From Caldilineaceae bacterium (lineage in GTDB: Bacteria > Chloroflexota > Anaerolineae > Caldilineales > Caldilineaceae), in NCBI GenBank assembly GCA_022821545.1, contig JAJEDJ010000011.1, positions 1 through 38,139 on the forward strand: a stretch of 38,139 bases of DNA, read 5' to 3'. The notes beneath the pieces were generated by a model that was given only the letters and a program-made list of their open reading frames with translations, was not told the DNA's origin and ran no database searches. This document shows, one piece after another, positions 8,655-16,730 of this stretch (within the stretch, counting starts at the first letter, position 1; every line of letters begins with the position of its first letter). The translations under genes and the position numbers were made by a program.

Positions 8655-9038
8655 ATGGACATATCGACGGTGAACCTGGTCGTAGTTGCCCTGGCCGCGA
8701 TCGGAACGCTGTTTCTGCTCATTAGCGCCGTGGGCATGCTGCGCCTGCCCGACGTTCTGACGCGCATGCACGCAGCCGGCATCGCCGCGACGCTCGGCAT
8801 CACCTGCCTACTGCTTGCCACAGGCCTCCACTTCCTTGCCGAAGGGCAGATGCTCCGCATGGTCGCCCTAATCATACTCTTCTTCGTGACCGCCCCCATC
8901 GCAACCACGACCATGGCCAGGGCCGCCTACCGCACAAGCCACTCGGACCAGTTCCTGCTCTCGCACGACGACCTCGCCGCACTCTCTCCGGCTGCCGGGC
9001 CGGAAAGCCAGGAAGAGCCGGGGGCGGACGAAGAGTAG
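8655..9038 (+). CDS. mrpG: Na+/H+ antiporter subunit G (MrpG/MnhG)
   Basis: 127 residues. Three membrane helices are expected (about 9-28, 44-64, 67-88). The family motif GMLRLPDVLTRMHAAGIAATLGI is present at residues about 28-50, and the ending PIATTTMARAAYRT is also typical. The last 30 residues are acidic and hydrophilic (PAAGPESQEEPGADEE). GAGG lies 8 nt before the ATG. This gene completes the A-G set, so the operon encodes a full seven-subunit antiporter. Confidence 0.93.
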   Translation: MDISTVNLVVVALAAIGTLFLLISAVGMLRLPDVLTRMHAAGIAATLGITCLLLATGLHFLAEGQMLRMVALIILFFVTAPIATTTMARAAYRTSHSDQFLLSHDDLAALSPAAGPESQEEPGADEE

Positions 9039-9060
9039 CCCACTTTGAAGGACGGCCGCA

Positions 9061-10632
9061 ATGACCGAAGTGACATCCGATGACAGCGGACTCGCACCGA
9101 GCCAGGGCCGCGCAGGGTCGCGGCAGGACCTGATCCTGGCTGTAGATCTGGGAAGTTCCTCGGTCAGAGCTTCCGCCTACTGCTTGAATGGATCAAGGCT
9201 TGAGGATTCAACGGAGTTCCGCAATACAGAGCAGTCATTGGACGGCACCTTCGATCCGCACATTCTCACCGCACTGACAGAGGAGGTCATCAGCGGCTGC
9301 CTCGCCCGGGTCAGAACGCTCACGGATAACCCCCGTTTCATCGCCGCAGCCTGGACCAGCTTTGCCATGAGCTGGCTTGGCGTCGATCGCGCCGGTCGAC
9401 CGGTCACTCCCGTCTACACCTACTCCGACGCCCGCAGCGGGCCTTTTGCCGACAGCTTGCGGCAGGAACTCATAGAGCAGGGCGGCTTCGATGACGCCTG
9501 GCAACGTACCGGAACGCCCATTCACACCGCCTACGCGCCGGCGCAGCTGCTCCGCCTGGCGGCAGAAGAACCGGACCTCTTGAAACGGGTCGCATGTTGG
9601 CAAACTCTCGCCGCCAGCCTGTTCGCACGCTGGCGCGGTCAAGCGCACGCCCCCGTCAGCAACAGCGAAGCCGGCTGGACCGGCATGCTCAACCGGCGTT
9701 CATTGACCTGGGATGAACAGCTGGCTAGACGCGTGAATTTGAATTCTGGTCAGTTGCCGCCTGTGTTTGACTATGCGAAAGGGGGCGCCGGATTGACCGG
9801 CCCCTGGGCCTCCAGGTGGCCGGAACTTGCGCACACACCTTTCTTCCTGGCAGTGGGGGACGGCGCCGGGGCCAATCTCGGCAGCGGCTGCTATGACAAC
9901 ACTCGTATCGCCCTGACGATTGGAACAACCGGCGCCATGCGCGTCGTCTTGCCCAACGATTCCCAGTCCAGTCAGCATGACGCCGCGGGAAACGGCGTGC
10001 AGCCCACGCCTGACGGTCTCTGGAGCTATCCTATCGACAGCAAACGCTGGTTGGTTGGTGGTTCTCTGACCGACGGGGGTTCACTCTATTCGTGGCTACG
10101 CGAAACACTCGCCGTCCGGGACGAGGCTGCCCTTCTCCATTCCGCTGCCGCTCTGCCGCCCAACGCCCACGGACTGTCCCTCCTCCCCTTCCTGCGCGGC
10201 GAACGCGCGCCCGGTTGGGCCACGGAAGCGGCACTCGCCATCAGCGGCATCTCACCCGCAACCACGCCGGCCCACATCGTCCGCGCCGCGTTCGAAGCCG
10301 TCGCCCTGCGCTTCCGCCATATCTACGATCGACTCCATCCGCTCTTGCCTCCGGGCGCCGAAATCGTCGCCAGCGGCGGAGCGCTCCAGGACAATGGACT
10401 CTGGCGGCAGATCCTGGCCGACGTAATGCAGACGCCCGTTCACCTGATCAATGTCGACGAAGCGACCAGCCGCGGCGCCGCCATCCTTGCCTTGCAAGCG
10501 CTGGACCTCCCGCAGCCCCCCGATCCTCCCACGGTTCATACCGCCCTGCCTGACAAAGACGCGGGCGTCGCATACGCAGAGGCTTTGCGCCGTCAACAGG
10601 AACTGTACGACCGGCTTATCGCCCGCCCTTAA
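9061..10632 (+). CDS. FGGY-family carbohydrate kinase, gluconokinase-like
   Basis: 523 residues, the usual length for FGGY kinases. The N-terminal phosphate-binding motif DLGSSSVRASAY is at residues 29-40 (in place of DxGTTSxR). ATP-site features of the C-terminal domain include LTIGTTGAMRVV, the gluconokinase-type LPFLRGERAPGWATEA, and a VASGGALQDNGLWRQILADV strand-helix followed by EATSRGAAILA. It would phosphorylate a sugar or sugar acid with ATP in the cytoplasm. Gluconate is the best guess from the GERAPGW segment, but family members vary in substrate. The first 22 residues are a hydrophilic extension. It starts 22 bp after mrpG on the same strand, so it may be cotranscribed with the antiporter operon, although no functional link is obvious. 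Confidence 0.82.
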   Translation: MTEVTSDDSGLAPSQGRAGSRQDLILAVDLGSSSVRASAYCLNGSRLEDSTEFRNTEQSLDGTFDPHILTALTEEVISGCLARVRTLTDNPRFIAAAWTSFAMSWLGVDRAGRPVTPVYTYSDARSGPFADSLRQELIEQGGFDDAWQRTGTPIHTAYAPAQLLRLAAEEPDLLKRVACWQTLAASLFARWRGQAHAPVSNSEAGWTGMLNRRSLTWDEQLARRVNLNSGQLPPVFDYAKGGAGLTGPWASRWPELAHTPFFLAVGDGAGANLGSGCYDNTRIALTIGTTGAMRVVLPNDSQSSQHDAAGNGVQPTPDGLWSYPIDSKRWLVGGSLTDGGSLYSWLRETLAVRDEAALLHSAAALPPNAHGLSLLPFLRGERAPGWATEAALAISGISPATTPAHIVRAAFEAVALRFRHIYDRLHPLLPPGAEIVASGGALQDNGLWRQILADVMQTPVHLINVDEATSRGAAILALQALDLPQPPDPPTVHTALPDKDAGVAYAEALRRQQELYDRLIARP

Positions 10633-10665
10633 CTCCGGGATGGTATTTTCGAGGCTGTGGGTACG

Positions 10666-11898
10666 TCAATCCCCTGCGACCCTGGTGGCCGCGCCCACAG
10701 GAACTGCGGCCGCGCTCTTGCGCCACACGTATAGCCCCGCCAGGGCAAGGACAACGTAAACTATCGTCACGACGCCGAATACCCCTCGCATGCCGATCAG
10801 CGGGAACACCGCCGCCCCCAACATCGGCGCCACCATTCGACCCGCAGCGCTGACACTGTTGCTCAAACCGAAGGTGGCGCCATACGCGCCATGGGGTGTC
10901 CGCAGGTTCAGCAAAGCGCTCGTGGCCGGCATAATCGCGCCGGCGCTGACCCCGATCAGCGCCTGAAGGGCGAGCAGTTGCCAGGCGTTCGTGACGAACG
11001 TCGAAAAGAAGTAGACCAGGATCGCAAAGGCTGCCCCCGCCGTCAGCACCTTCTCATGGCCTACCCGGTCGCTGAGCCGCCCCAAATAGACCGCGCTGAC
11101 AGAGCCAATGGCTGCCTTGGCCCCGATGCTGAGGCCCGACAGAACGGCTGCTCCCTCGCTCGAAGAGAGCAGCTCGACAAAGAAGAACGCCAGCAGCGGC
11201 ATCGTAACCGAACGTCCAAGGCTCTGCAGAAACGAGACCCAATACAGCGACGGCATGTCGGGCACACGCAGCAGGTCCCGGTAGCTCTCCCAGAATCTGA
11301 CCCGTTTCTGCGGTGGCGGCCTCTCAAAGTCCTCTTTCACCCAGAAGATGACGGCAACCCCGGCCAGCGCAAGCGCCGCGCCCGTAAACCAGAAGCTGGC
11401 GCGGTAGCCGAACGCTTCGCTCACCACCCCCCCAATCAGAGGACCGACCGCCGCCCCAACCCAGAGTCCGGTCTGAATCAGACCGAGGGACTCGCCCGAC
11501 TTCTCCTTGGGGACCGTGGCCGCAACCATGGCGCTTGTGGCTGAAACGATGCCTGTCAGCAGACCCTGAAACGTGCGAATCAGGACCAGCTGCTCCGCGC
11601 TCTGCGCGAAACCCATAAGCGCAACCATCACCGCCCCGCCAATCGTGGCCCGAATCAACATCGGCTTGCGGCCGTACCGGTCGGCCAGCGTGCCCCACAC
11701 CGGCGACGACAGCATCATCGTCACCGCCTGTGCCGAAAACACGAGGCCCGACCAGAACGCGATCGACCCGCGCGTGGACACGCCCAGTTCGGCCACGTAG
11801 AGGGGCATGAATGGATAGACCAGGCTGAAACCGGCTACGGAGAGCACCTGCACGACGAATAGCACGTATAAGTTGCGGCGCCACTCTGCCATGTGCAT
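10666..11898 (-). CDS. Major facilitator superfamily transporter (multidrug-efflux type)
   Basis: 410 residues with twelve predicted membrane helices in two halves. The MFS motif A between helices 2 and 3 is clear ([14 protein letters not shown]). A weaker copy lies in the second half ([13 protein letters not shown]). The helix-5 segment [27 protein letters not shown] is the motif C type typical of drug/H+ antiporters. It probably exports small molecules across the cytoplasmic membrane using the proton gradient; the substrate is unknown. Two ATGs (11898 and 11892) are possible starts; the first is reported, with GCGAGA just upstream. It is convergent with the FGGY kinase gene (33 bp apart), and no clear terminator is visible between them. 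Confidence 0.88.
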   Translation of the reverse strand: MHMAEWRRNLYVLFVVQVLSVAGFSLVYPFMPLYVAELGVSTRGSIAFWSGLVFSAQAVTMMLSSPVWGTLADRYGRKPMLIRATIGGAVMVALMGFAQSAEQLVLIRTFQGLLTGIVSATSAMVAATVPKEKSGESLGLIQTGLWVGAAVGPLIGGVVSEAFGYRASFWFTGAALALAGVAVIFWVKEDFERPPPQKRVRFWESYRDLLRVPDMPSLYWVSFLQSLGRSVTMPLLAFFFVELLSSSEGAAVLSGLSIGAKAAIGSVSAVYLGRLSDRVGHEKVLTAGAAFAILVYFFSTFVTNAWQLLALQALIGVSAGAIMPATSALLNLRTPHGAYGATFGLSNSVSAAGRMVAPMLGAAVFPLIGMRGVFGVVTIVYVVLALAGLYVWRKSAAAVPVGAATRVAGD

Positions 11899-12057
11899 TC
11901 TCGCCAGGCTGAAGGGAAGGACCGGGACCAGGGTCCGTTCCAGCTAAGCTGCTTCTGTGTGTGACTGTACTAAATCGCTTTTGTAAACCGCTAAAGTGGG
12001 ACGCCGCCCATCGTACCACACATTAGGGCTTGCGACAAACCGCCCTTTCGCGTCCGG

Positions 12058-12075
12058 GCCTGTAACGGAACAGGC
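12058..12075 (-). other. Small hairpin downstream of the CPBP gene
   Basis: GCCTGT and ACAGGC form a perfect 6-bp stem around a 6-nt loop, 17 nt after the stop codon of the minus-strand gene at 12093. There is no T tract after it on the minus strand (GGCCCGGACG follows), so it is not a standard intrinsic terminator. It may be a transcript 3' end structure or chance. Confidence 0.25.
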
Positions 12076-12092
12076 ATCCGGCCAGCCGGTTC

Positions 12093-13172
12093 TCAGAACA
12101 CCTGCGGGTAAAAGTATGCGATCATGCCCAGCGTAATATTGTAGGCGGCGTGCGCGATCACGCATGTCGATGTGTTGAATCGATTTCGAACCAGGCCCAG
12201 AATCAGTCCCACAATGAAGACCGCAAGCGTAGAAAGGGTTATCCCGTACTGGCTGTGAAGCAATGCAAACAGAACGCTTGTGAAAAGCAGTCCGAATCTC
12301 GGTTGGAGCGCCCCCCGAAACAGTGTTTCTTCGCCGATACCCGCTGCAAGTCCCAGTGTCAATATCCCCGGTATCGACCCCAGCAGCGGACCGACGAGCA
12401 CCTCCGTCAGTCGCTGAACGTCCTCGTCCACGCCCCAGCCCACCGCCCCGGCAACGATCTCCAACGCCAGAATGACCGCCACGGAGACCAGCCCCGTTCC
12501 GATTCCGACCGCAACTTCCACTGGACGCGGCACAACCAGCCGGAGCCGTTCCAGCGTTTGCAGCAACCTCCGCCGTGTCAGCCAGCCCACGCCGACCACC
12601 GCCCAAAGCGCGAACGTAATCTGCTGCACCCATACCGATAGCAGCAGTGTTCCCCCATCAGTCTCGACACCCTCGGACAGGTCCGCCAGCGTCTCCAAAC
12701 CGACGGCAAGCGTGACCGCCAGATTGATCACTACCAGCATTACGAAGGAAACGGCAACCGCATGAGTGCTGCTTCGGGCATCGATCTGAATGAAGCCGGC
12801 CAGCGCCCTTCGTACAGGGGGAAGCAGGAATAGGGGCGCCGCCGCCGCCGGCAGCCAGATCCCCAATCCCAGCACCTCCAGTCTGTCAAGTACAGGCAGG
12901 ATCGCTTCAGCCTGCCCGGAGCCCCCGCCCGACAGAAACTCAGTTATGCTTTGCTTGATTTCGTCGTTCGCTTTCGAGGCAATTGCGATCCCGTGCAGAG
13001 CCGCGCCGGCTGCCGCCATGACCCCGAAAATGAAAGCGTGAAATGCATAGGTCAGTCCCGCAACCGTTCTTCCCGAACCCCCGGCCAGCCTCTGCTTGTC
13101 GGCCAGGTTTGCCAGCAGGACAATCAGGAACAGGGGCACAAAAAACAGGACAGTCAGTATACCGTCAGACAT
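12093..13172 (-). CDS. CPBP-family intramembrane glutamic endopeptidase
   Basis: 359 residues from the ATG at 13172; a GTG at 13184 would add four residues and cannot be excluded (GGAG lies 11 nt before the ATG). The C-terminal third holds the three CPBP motifs: GIGEETLFRGALQPRF (EExxxR), FALLHSQYG (FxxxH) and CVIAHAAYN (HxxxN/D). The catalytic glutamates and histidines are all retained, so the protein should be active. About nine or ten membrane helices precede or surround these motifs. Members cleave or process membrane-associated peptides, and some serve in bacteriocin maturation or immunity; the substrate here is unknown. A 19-bp tandem repeat array lies just upstream, between this gene and ppk1. 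Confidence 0.85.
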   Translation of the reverse strand: MSDGILTVLFFVPLFLIVLLANLADKQRLAGGSGRTVAGLTYAFHAFIFGVMAAAGAALHGIAIASKANDEIKQSITEFLSGGGSGQAEAILPVLDRLEVLGLGIWLPAAAAPLFLLPPVRRALAGFIQIDARSSTHAVAVSFVMLVVINLAVTLAVGLETLADLSEGVETDGGTLLLSVWVQQITFALWAVVGVGWLTRRRLLQTLERLRLVVPRPVEVAVGIGTGLVSVAVILALEIVAGAVGWGVDEDVQRLTEVLVGPLLGSIPGILTLGLAAGIGEETLFRGALQPRFGLLFTSVLFALLHSQYGITLSTLAVFIVGLILGLVRNRFNTSTCVIAHAAYNITLGMIAYFYPQVF

Positions 13173-13194
13173 ATCGGAATTCACTCCATCCCAT

Positions 13195-13276
13195 GTAGTT
13201 AGGTCTCACCACTGCAGTTAGGTCTCACCACTGTAGTTAGGATCCACCACTGCAGTTAGGATCCACCACTGCAGTT
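13195..13276. repeat. Tandem array of four 19-bp units plus a partial fifth
   Basis: Units start at 13195, 13214, 13233 and 13252, with a 6-bp remnant at 13271. The consensus is GYAGTTAGGWYYCACCACT. Units 1 and 2 read AGGTCTCACC; units 3 and 4 read AGGATCCACC. Units 1 and 3 begin GTAG; units 2 and 4 begin GCAG. The alternation suggests expansion by 38-bp steps as well as single units. The array lies in the intergenic space between the divergent CPBP and ppk1 genes, about 10 bp from the CPBP start and 77 bp before the ppk1 -35 box. Confidence 0.9.
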
Positions 13277-13352
13277 GATCGCAAGCCTACCATATCCCTC
13301 GCTAAATCAGTACAACCGAGAAGGCTCCGTCCCATTCGCCTCTCCGGCGCGT

Positions 13353-13381
13353 TTTACAATTGCCTTCTTTTTCCCTAAAAT
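13353..13381 (+). promoter_or_regulatory. Sigma70-type promoter for ppk1
   Basis: TTTACA (13353-13358), a 17-bp spacer and TAAAAT (13376-13381) match the consensus well. The leader to the start codon at 13446 would be about 57 nt. The promoter lies inside the frame that could extend ppk1 upstream to a TTG at 13275, which supports the downstream ATG as the true start. Confidence 0.6.
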
Positions 13382-13445
13382 GTGTGCATTCCCAACATTC
13401 CAGGCAGCGCGTGGCGCCCAGAATTGGCAGTCGGAGAAAGTCCCG

Positions 13446-15815
13446 ATGAACAGCTATACCTATCGATTAGACGAAGAGGCCGATAGCCCGCCTCCTGTCG
13501 AACAGCTGATGACCGACACCGCGGATGACCCATCTGTTGGGTCGGAAATCGACTGGCAGTCGAGACCTTTTCCCGACAGGACCATGCCGCCCGTCTCCGC
13601 CTACCCGCCCTCCCCCACGCCATTGCCCAATCTCTCTATCGATGAGTTGGCCGATTCGCCGGCCGTATACAATCGCGAACTGAGCTGGCTCGACTTCAAC
13701 TGGCGTGTCCTCTACGAAGCGCTCGACAGTCGCAACCCGCTCCTTGAACGGCTTAAGTTCATCGCCATCACCAGCAGCAATCTTGACGAGTTCTTCCGCA
13801 AACGCGTCGGCGGCCTGAAGCGTCAACAGGCAGCCGGTGTCGCCAACCTGACCCTCCACGGCTGGACGCCCGACTTTCAGATGCGCCTCATCGCGCGCCA
13901 CGTGCGCGCCATGGTCAAGTATCAGACGCACGCGCTCCTCAATGAAATCCTTCCCGGGCTGCGGGAAGAGGGAATGCGGGTCGTCACCTACGACGAGCTG
14001 CCTGCCGACCGGCAGGAGGAGCTGGCCGGATTCTTCCGCAGGGAAATCTACCCGATCCTTACGCCGCTGGCCGTAGATCCCGGCCACCCGTTTCCCTTCA
14101 TCAGCAACCTCAGCCTCAGCCTCGCCGTGGAAATGCGTGATCCGGTCAACGGCGAAGTCCGCTTCGCCCGCGTCAAAGTGCCTTCCAACCGGGCCCGCTG
14201 GGTCACAGTCAACGACTCGCTCGACTTTGTGCCGCTCGAACAGGTGATTACGCACAATCTCGAGCTGCTCTTTCCGGGAATGGATCTGATCGCCGCCTAC
14301 CCCTTCCGCGTGACCCGCAACGCCGACATCGCCCGCAGTGAGGAGGAAGCGGACGATCTCCTTGAAATGATCAGCGAGGAGCTGCGCGAACGCCGCTTTG
14401 CCCCCATCGTCCGCCTGGAAGTGGCCGAGTCCATGCCCGAAGACATTCGTTCCATTCTGATGCAGGAGATGGAGCTGCATCACACAGACGTCTACGCCCA
14501 CGAGGGACCCTTGGGCGTCGCCGACCTGCTGCCGCTTACCGACGTCAACTTGCCCCATCTGAAAAATCAGACGTGGACCCCGCAGACCCACCCGGCCTTT
14601 TCCGGCGTCGGCAGCCAGACCCGGCCCGCCGACATCTTCTCCATCATCCGCAAGGGCGATGTCCTGGTCCATCACCCGTACCACAGCTTCGCCACCAGCA
14701 CACAGGCCTTCATCGAGGCCGCGGCCCGCGACCCCCAGGTCCTCGCCATCAAGCAGACGCTCTACCGCACGAGCGCCGATTCCCCTGTCGGCAGAGCCTT
14801 AATCCAGGCGGCCGAACGGGGCAAGCAGGTTGCCGTCCTTGTCGAGCTCAAAGCCCGTTTTGACGAGGAACGCAACATCGAATGGGCCCGAACCCTGGAA
14901 GATGCCGGCGTCCACGTGGCGTACGGTCTCGTCGGACTCAAAACACACACCAAGACGACCCTCGTTGTGCGCGAAGAAGAAGAGGGCATTCACGTCTATG
15001 CCCACATCGGCACCGGCAACTACAACCCCAAGACGGCCGGCCTCTACACCGACCTGGGTCTGCTGACAGCCCGTCCCGAAGTCGGGGCGGACCTCATGGA
15101 CCTCTTCAACTTCCTCACGGGCTACAGCCGCCAGCGCCACTTCCGCCGCCTCCTTGTTGCGCCGGTTAACATGCAGGACCGGTTCGTGGAGTTGATCGAC
15201 ACCGAGGCGGCCAACGCGCTTGCCGGTCGGCCCTCCGGCATTGTTGCCAAAATGAACGGGCTCGATGACGCCGTCGTCGTCCGTGCCCTCTACCGTGCCA
15301 GCCAGGCCGGCGTTCCCATCCGCCTGATCGTGCGCGGAAACTGCCGCATCCAGCCCGGCATCGAAGGAATCAGCGAAAATATAGAAGTGATCAGCGTCAT
15401 CGGCCGCTTCCTGGAGCACCACCGCATCTACCACTTTGTCAACGATGGCGAACCACTCTACTTCATCGGCAGCGCAGACTGGATGTCCCGCAATCTCATG
15501 GACCGGGTCGAAGCCATCGTCCCCGTAGAGGAGCACGCCCTGCAGGAACAGCTGCAGCGCATCCTCGACTGCTGTCTGGAAGACCGCCGTCAATCCTGGA
15601 CCTTGCAGGGCGACGGCCTTTACCACCGCCGCGATGAACCCGTGCCGTCCAACGGCCAGACCGCAGCTCAGCTGGATGGACAACTTCCCGATTCACGCGA
15701 GGCGCTGGAAACCGCTGCCACCCGCCTCCGCAACGGCATCGAAAGCGCTGCCCGCATCTACGGCACGCAGCAAACACTGATGGACTGGACGCAGCACAGC
15801 CTGGGCCAGATCTAA
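13446..15815 (+). CDS. ppk1: Polyphosphate kinase 1
   Basis: 789 residues from the ATG at 13446, which has GGAGAAAG 8 nt upstream. PPK1 reversibly makes inorganic polyphosphate from the terminal phosphate of ATP. The N-terminal domain begins with [15 protein letters not shown] (residue 75 on) and [13 protein letters not shown]. The head/middle domain has [22 protein letters not shown] sequence, followed by the two PLD-like catalytic domains. Motif [12 protein letters not shown] places the likely autophosphorylated histidine at residue 520, and the second catalytic histidine lies in [10 protein letters not shown] (about residue 658) before [12 protein letters not shown]. Normal length is about 690-720; the surplus is a 74-residue acidic, proline-rich N-terminal extension and a hydrophilic tail. 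The DtxR-type regulator follows 55 bp later on the same strand. Confidence 0.95.
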   Translation: MNSYTYRLDEEADSPPPVEQLMTDTADDPSVGSEIDWQSRPFPDRTMPPVSAYPPSPTPLPNLSIDELADSPAVYNRELSWLDFNWRVLYEALDSRNPLLERLKFIAITSSNLDEFFRKRVGGLKRQQAAGVANLTLHGWTPDFQMRLIARHVRAMVKYQTHALLNEILPGLREEGMRVVTYDELPADRQEELAGFFRREIYPILTPLAVDPGHPFPFISNLSLSLAVEMRDPVNGEVRFARVKVPSNRARWVTVNDSLDFVPLEQVITHNLELLFPGMDLIAAYPFRVTRNADIARSEEEADDLLEMISEELRERRFAPIVRLEVAESMPEDIRSILMQEMELHHTDVYAHEGPLGVADLLPLTDVNLPHLKNQTWTPQTHPAFSGVGSQTRPADIFSIIRKGDVLVHHPYHSFATSTQAFIEAAARDPQVLAIKQTLYRTSADSPVGRALIQAAERGKQVAVLVELKARFDEERNIEWARTLEDAGVHVAYGLVGLKTHTKTTLVVREEEEGIHVYAHIGTGNYNPKTAGLYTDLGLLTARPEVGADLMDLFNFLTGYSRQRHFRRLLVAPVNMQDRFVELIDTEAANALAGRPSGIVAKMNGLDDAVVVRALYRASQAGVPIRLIVRGNCRIQPGIEGISENIEVISVIGRFLEHHRIYHFVNDGEPLYFIGSADWMSRNLMDRVEAIVPVEEHALQEQLQRILDCCLEDRRQSWTLQGDGLYHRRDEPVPSNGQTAAQLDGQLPDSREALETAATRLRNGIESAARIYGTQQTLMDWTQHSLGQI

Positions 15816-15870
15816 GAGACCGTCCGGCGGCCCTCCGCTCCAAAGCGCGTTTCGCAGCTACAAATCAGCC

Positions 15871-16566
15871 ATGACCAAAAACTATTCCTCCGAAATCAGC
15901 AGCCCGCTTTCAACCAATCACGAAGATTACTTGAAAGCCATCTACATCCTGGAAACGCGCGGCGATCAGGTCACCAACTCCGTCCTCTCCGAGTACCTCG
16001 GCTACACCCCTGCCTCCGCCACCAACATGGTCAAGAAGCTCGCGCAGATGGACCTGGTCATCTACCGCCGCCATCAGGCTGTAGCGCTCACGCCGACCGG
16101 CCGGCGGGTCGCCCTGGAGATTCTGCGCCACCATCGCCTCCTGGAACTCTTCCTGCACAAGACGTTGGACATCCCCTGGGACAGCGTACACGAAGAGGCC
16201 GAACGCCTCGAGCACGTAATCAGCGAGGCCCTGGAGGACGCCATTGCCGCCTCCCTGGGCTACCCGAAAGTGGACCCTCACGGCGACCCCATCCCCTCCA
16301 AGAATGGCGAGGTCATTCACACGCCCGGACACCCCCTCTCGCAATCCACAGCCGGCCGCGCCTATCGTCTGGTGCGCGTCCTCAGCCAGGAAAAGGACCG
16401 GCTCGCCTATCTCAGAGGGCTGGGACTGCATCTGAATGCAGAACTCTTTCTCCGCGAACAAGCCCCGTTTGACGGTCCCATGCTGGTGGAAGTAGCCGGT
16501 GAGGAGCACGCTTTGGCGGCAGACATGGCGGCCCTTCTCCAGGTTGTGCCCGCGTCAGCCGAGTAG
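15871..16566 (+). CDS. DtxR/MntR-family metal-dependent transcriptional regulator
   Basis: 231 residues, the length of a three-domain DtxR protein. Residues about 15-75 are the winged helix-turn-helix (NHEDYLKAIYILETRGDQ, then SVLSEYLGYTPASATNMVKKLAQMDLV and YRRHQAVALTPTGRR). Residues 80-150 are the metal-binding and dimerisation domain (ILRHHRLLELFLHKTL, HEEAERLEHVISEALEDAI), with the His and Glu residues expected to bind Fe2+ or Mn2+. The last 70 residues look like the FeoA/SH3-like domain. It probably represses metal-uptake or metal-response genes when the metal is bound. No metal transporter is next to it; the downstream ABC locus begins 165 bp later behind a 20-bp palindrome that could be its target (inference). 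Confidence 0.88.
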   Translation: MTKNYSSEISSPLSTNHEDYLKAIYILETRGDQVTNSVLSEYLGYTPASATNMVKKLAQMDLVIYRRHQAVALTPTGRRVALEILRHHRLLELFLHKTLDIPWDSVHEEAERLEHVISEALEDAIAASLGYPKVDPHGDPIPSKNGEVIHTPGHPLSQSTAGRAYRLVRVLSQEKDRLAYLRGLGLHLNAELFLREQAPFDGPMLVEVAGEEHALAADMAALLQVVPASAE

Positions 16567-16658
16567 GCTTACCGTCAGGAATCTGACATAGTGCCGTCAG
16601 CCGGCAATCCTCGCAATATGGGAAAATGGTTGCTGGACCGGGCCCTCCGGGGCGGCTT

Positions 16659-16678
16659 CGGCATGACCGGTCATGCCG
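16659..16678. promoter_or_regulatory. Perfect 20-bp palindrome, candidate operator
   Basis: CGGCATGACCGGTCATGCCG is a perfect palindrome with no central spacer, 53 bp before the start of the ABC permease and 93 bp after the stop of the DtxR-type gene. Its length and symmetry suit a dimeric winged-helix repressor. It does not resemble the AT-rich classic DtxR or MntR boxes, so the regulator is uncertain. It could also form a transcript hairpin, but no T tract follows. Confidence 0.45.
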
Positions 16679-16730
16679 CCGCCGTTTCGAGCGGGCAGAC
16701 TGTAGACCGTTTGCGGACAACCGACCTCAA

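Noticed and set aside
13195..13276. Possible CRISPR array
   Set aside because: Units are directly adjacent with no spacers, and no cas gene is nearby.
13467..14684. Minus-strand open frame of 405 codons opposite ppk1
   Set aside because: Shadow of ppk1; no RBS or motif.
16626..16730. Upstream start for the ABC permease
   Set aside because: The added 35 residues are Arg-rich and unlike the family, and the frame would run through the 20-bp palindrome. The ATG at 16731 gives a typical N-terminus.
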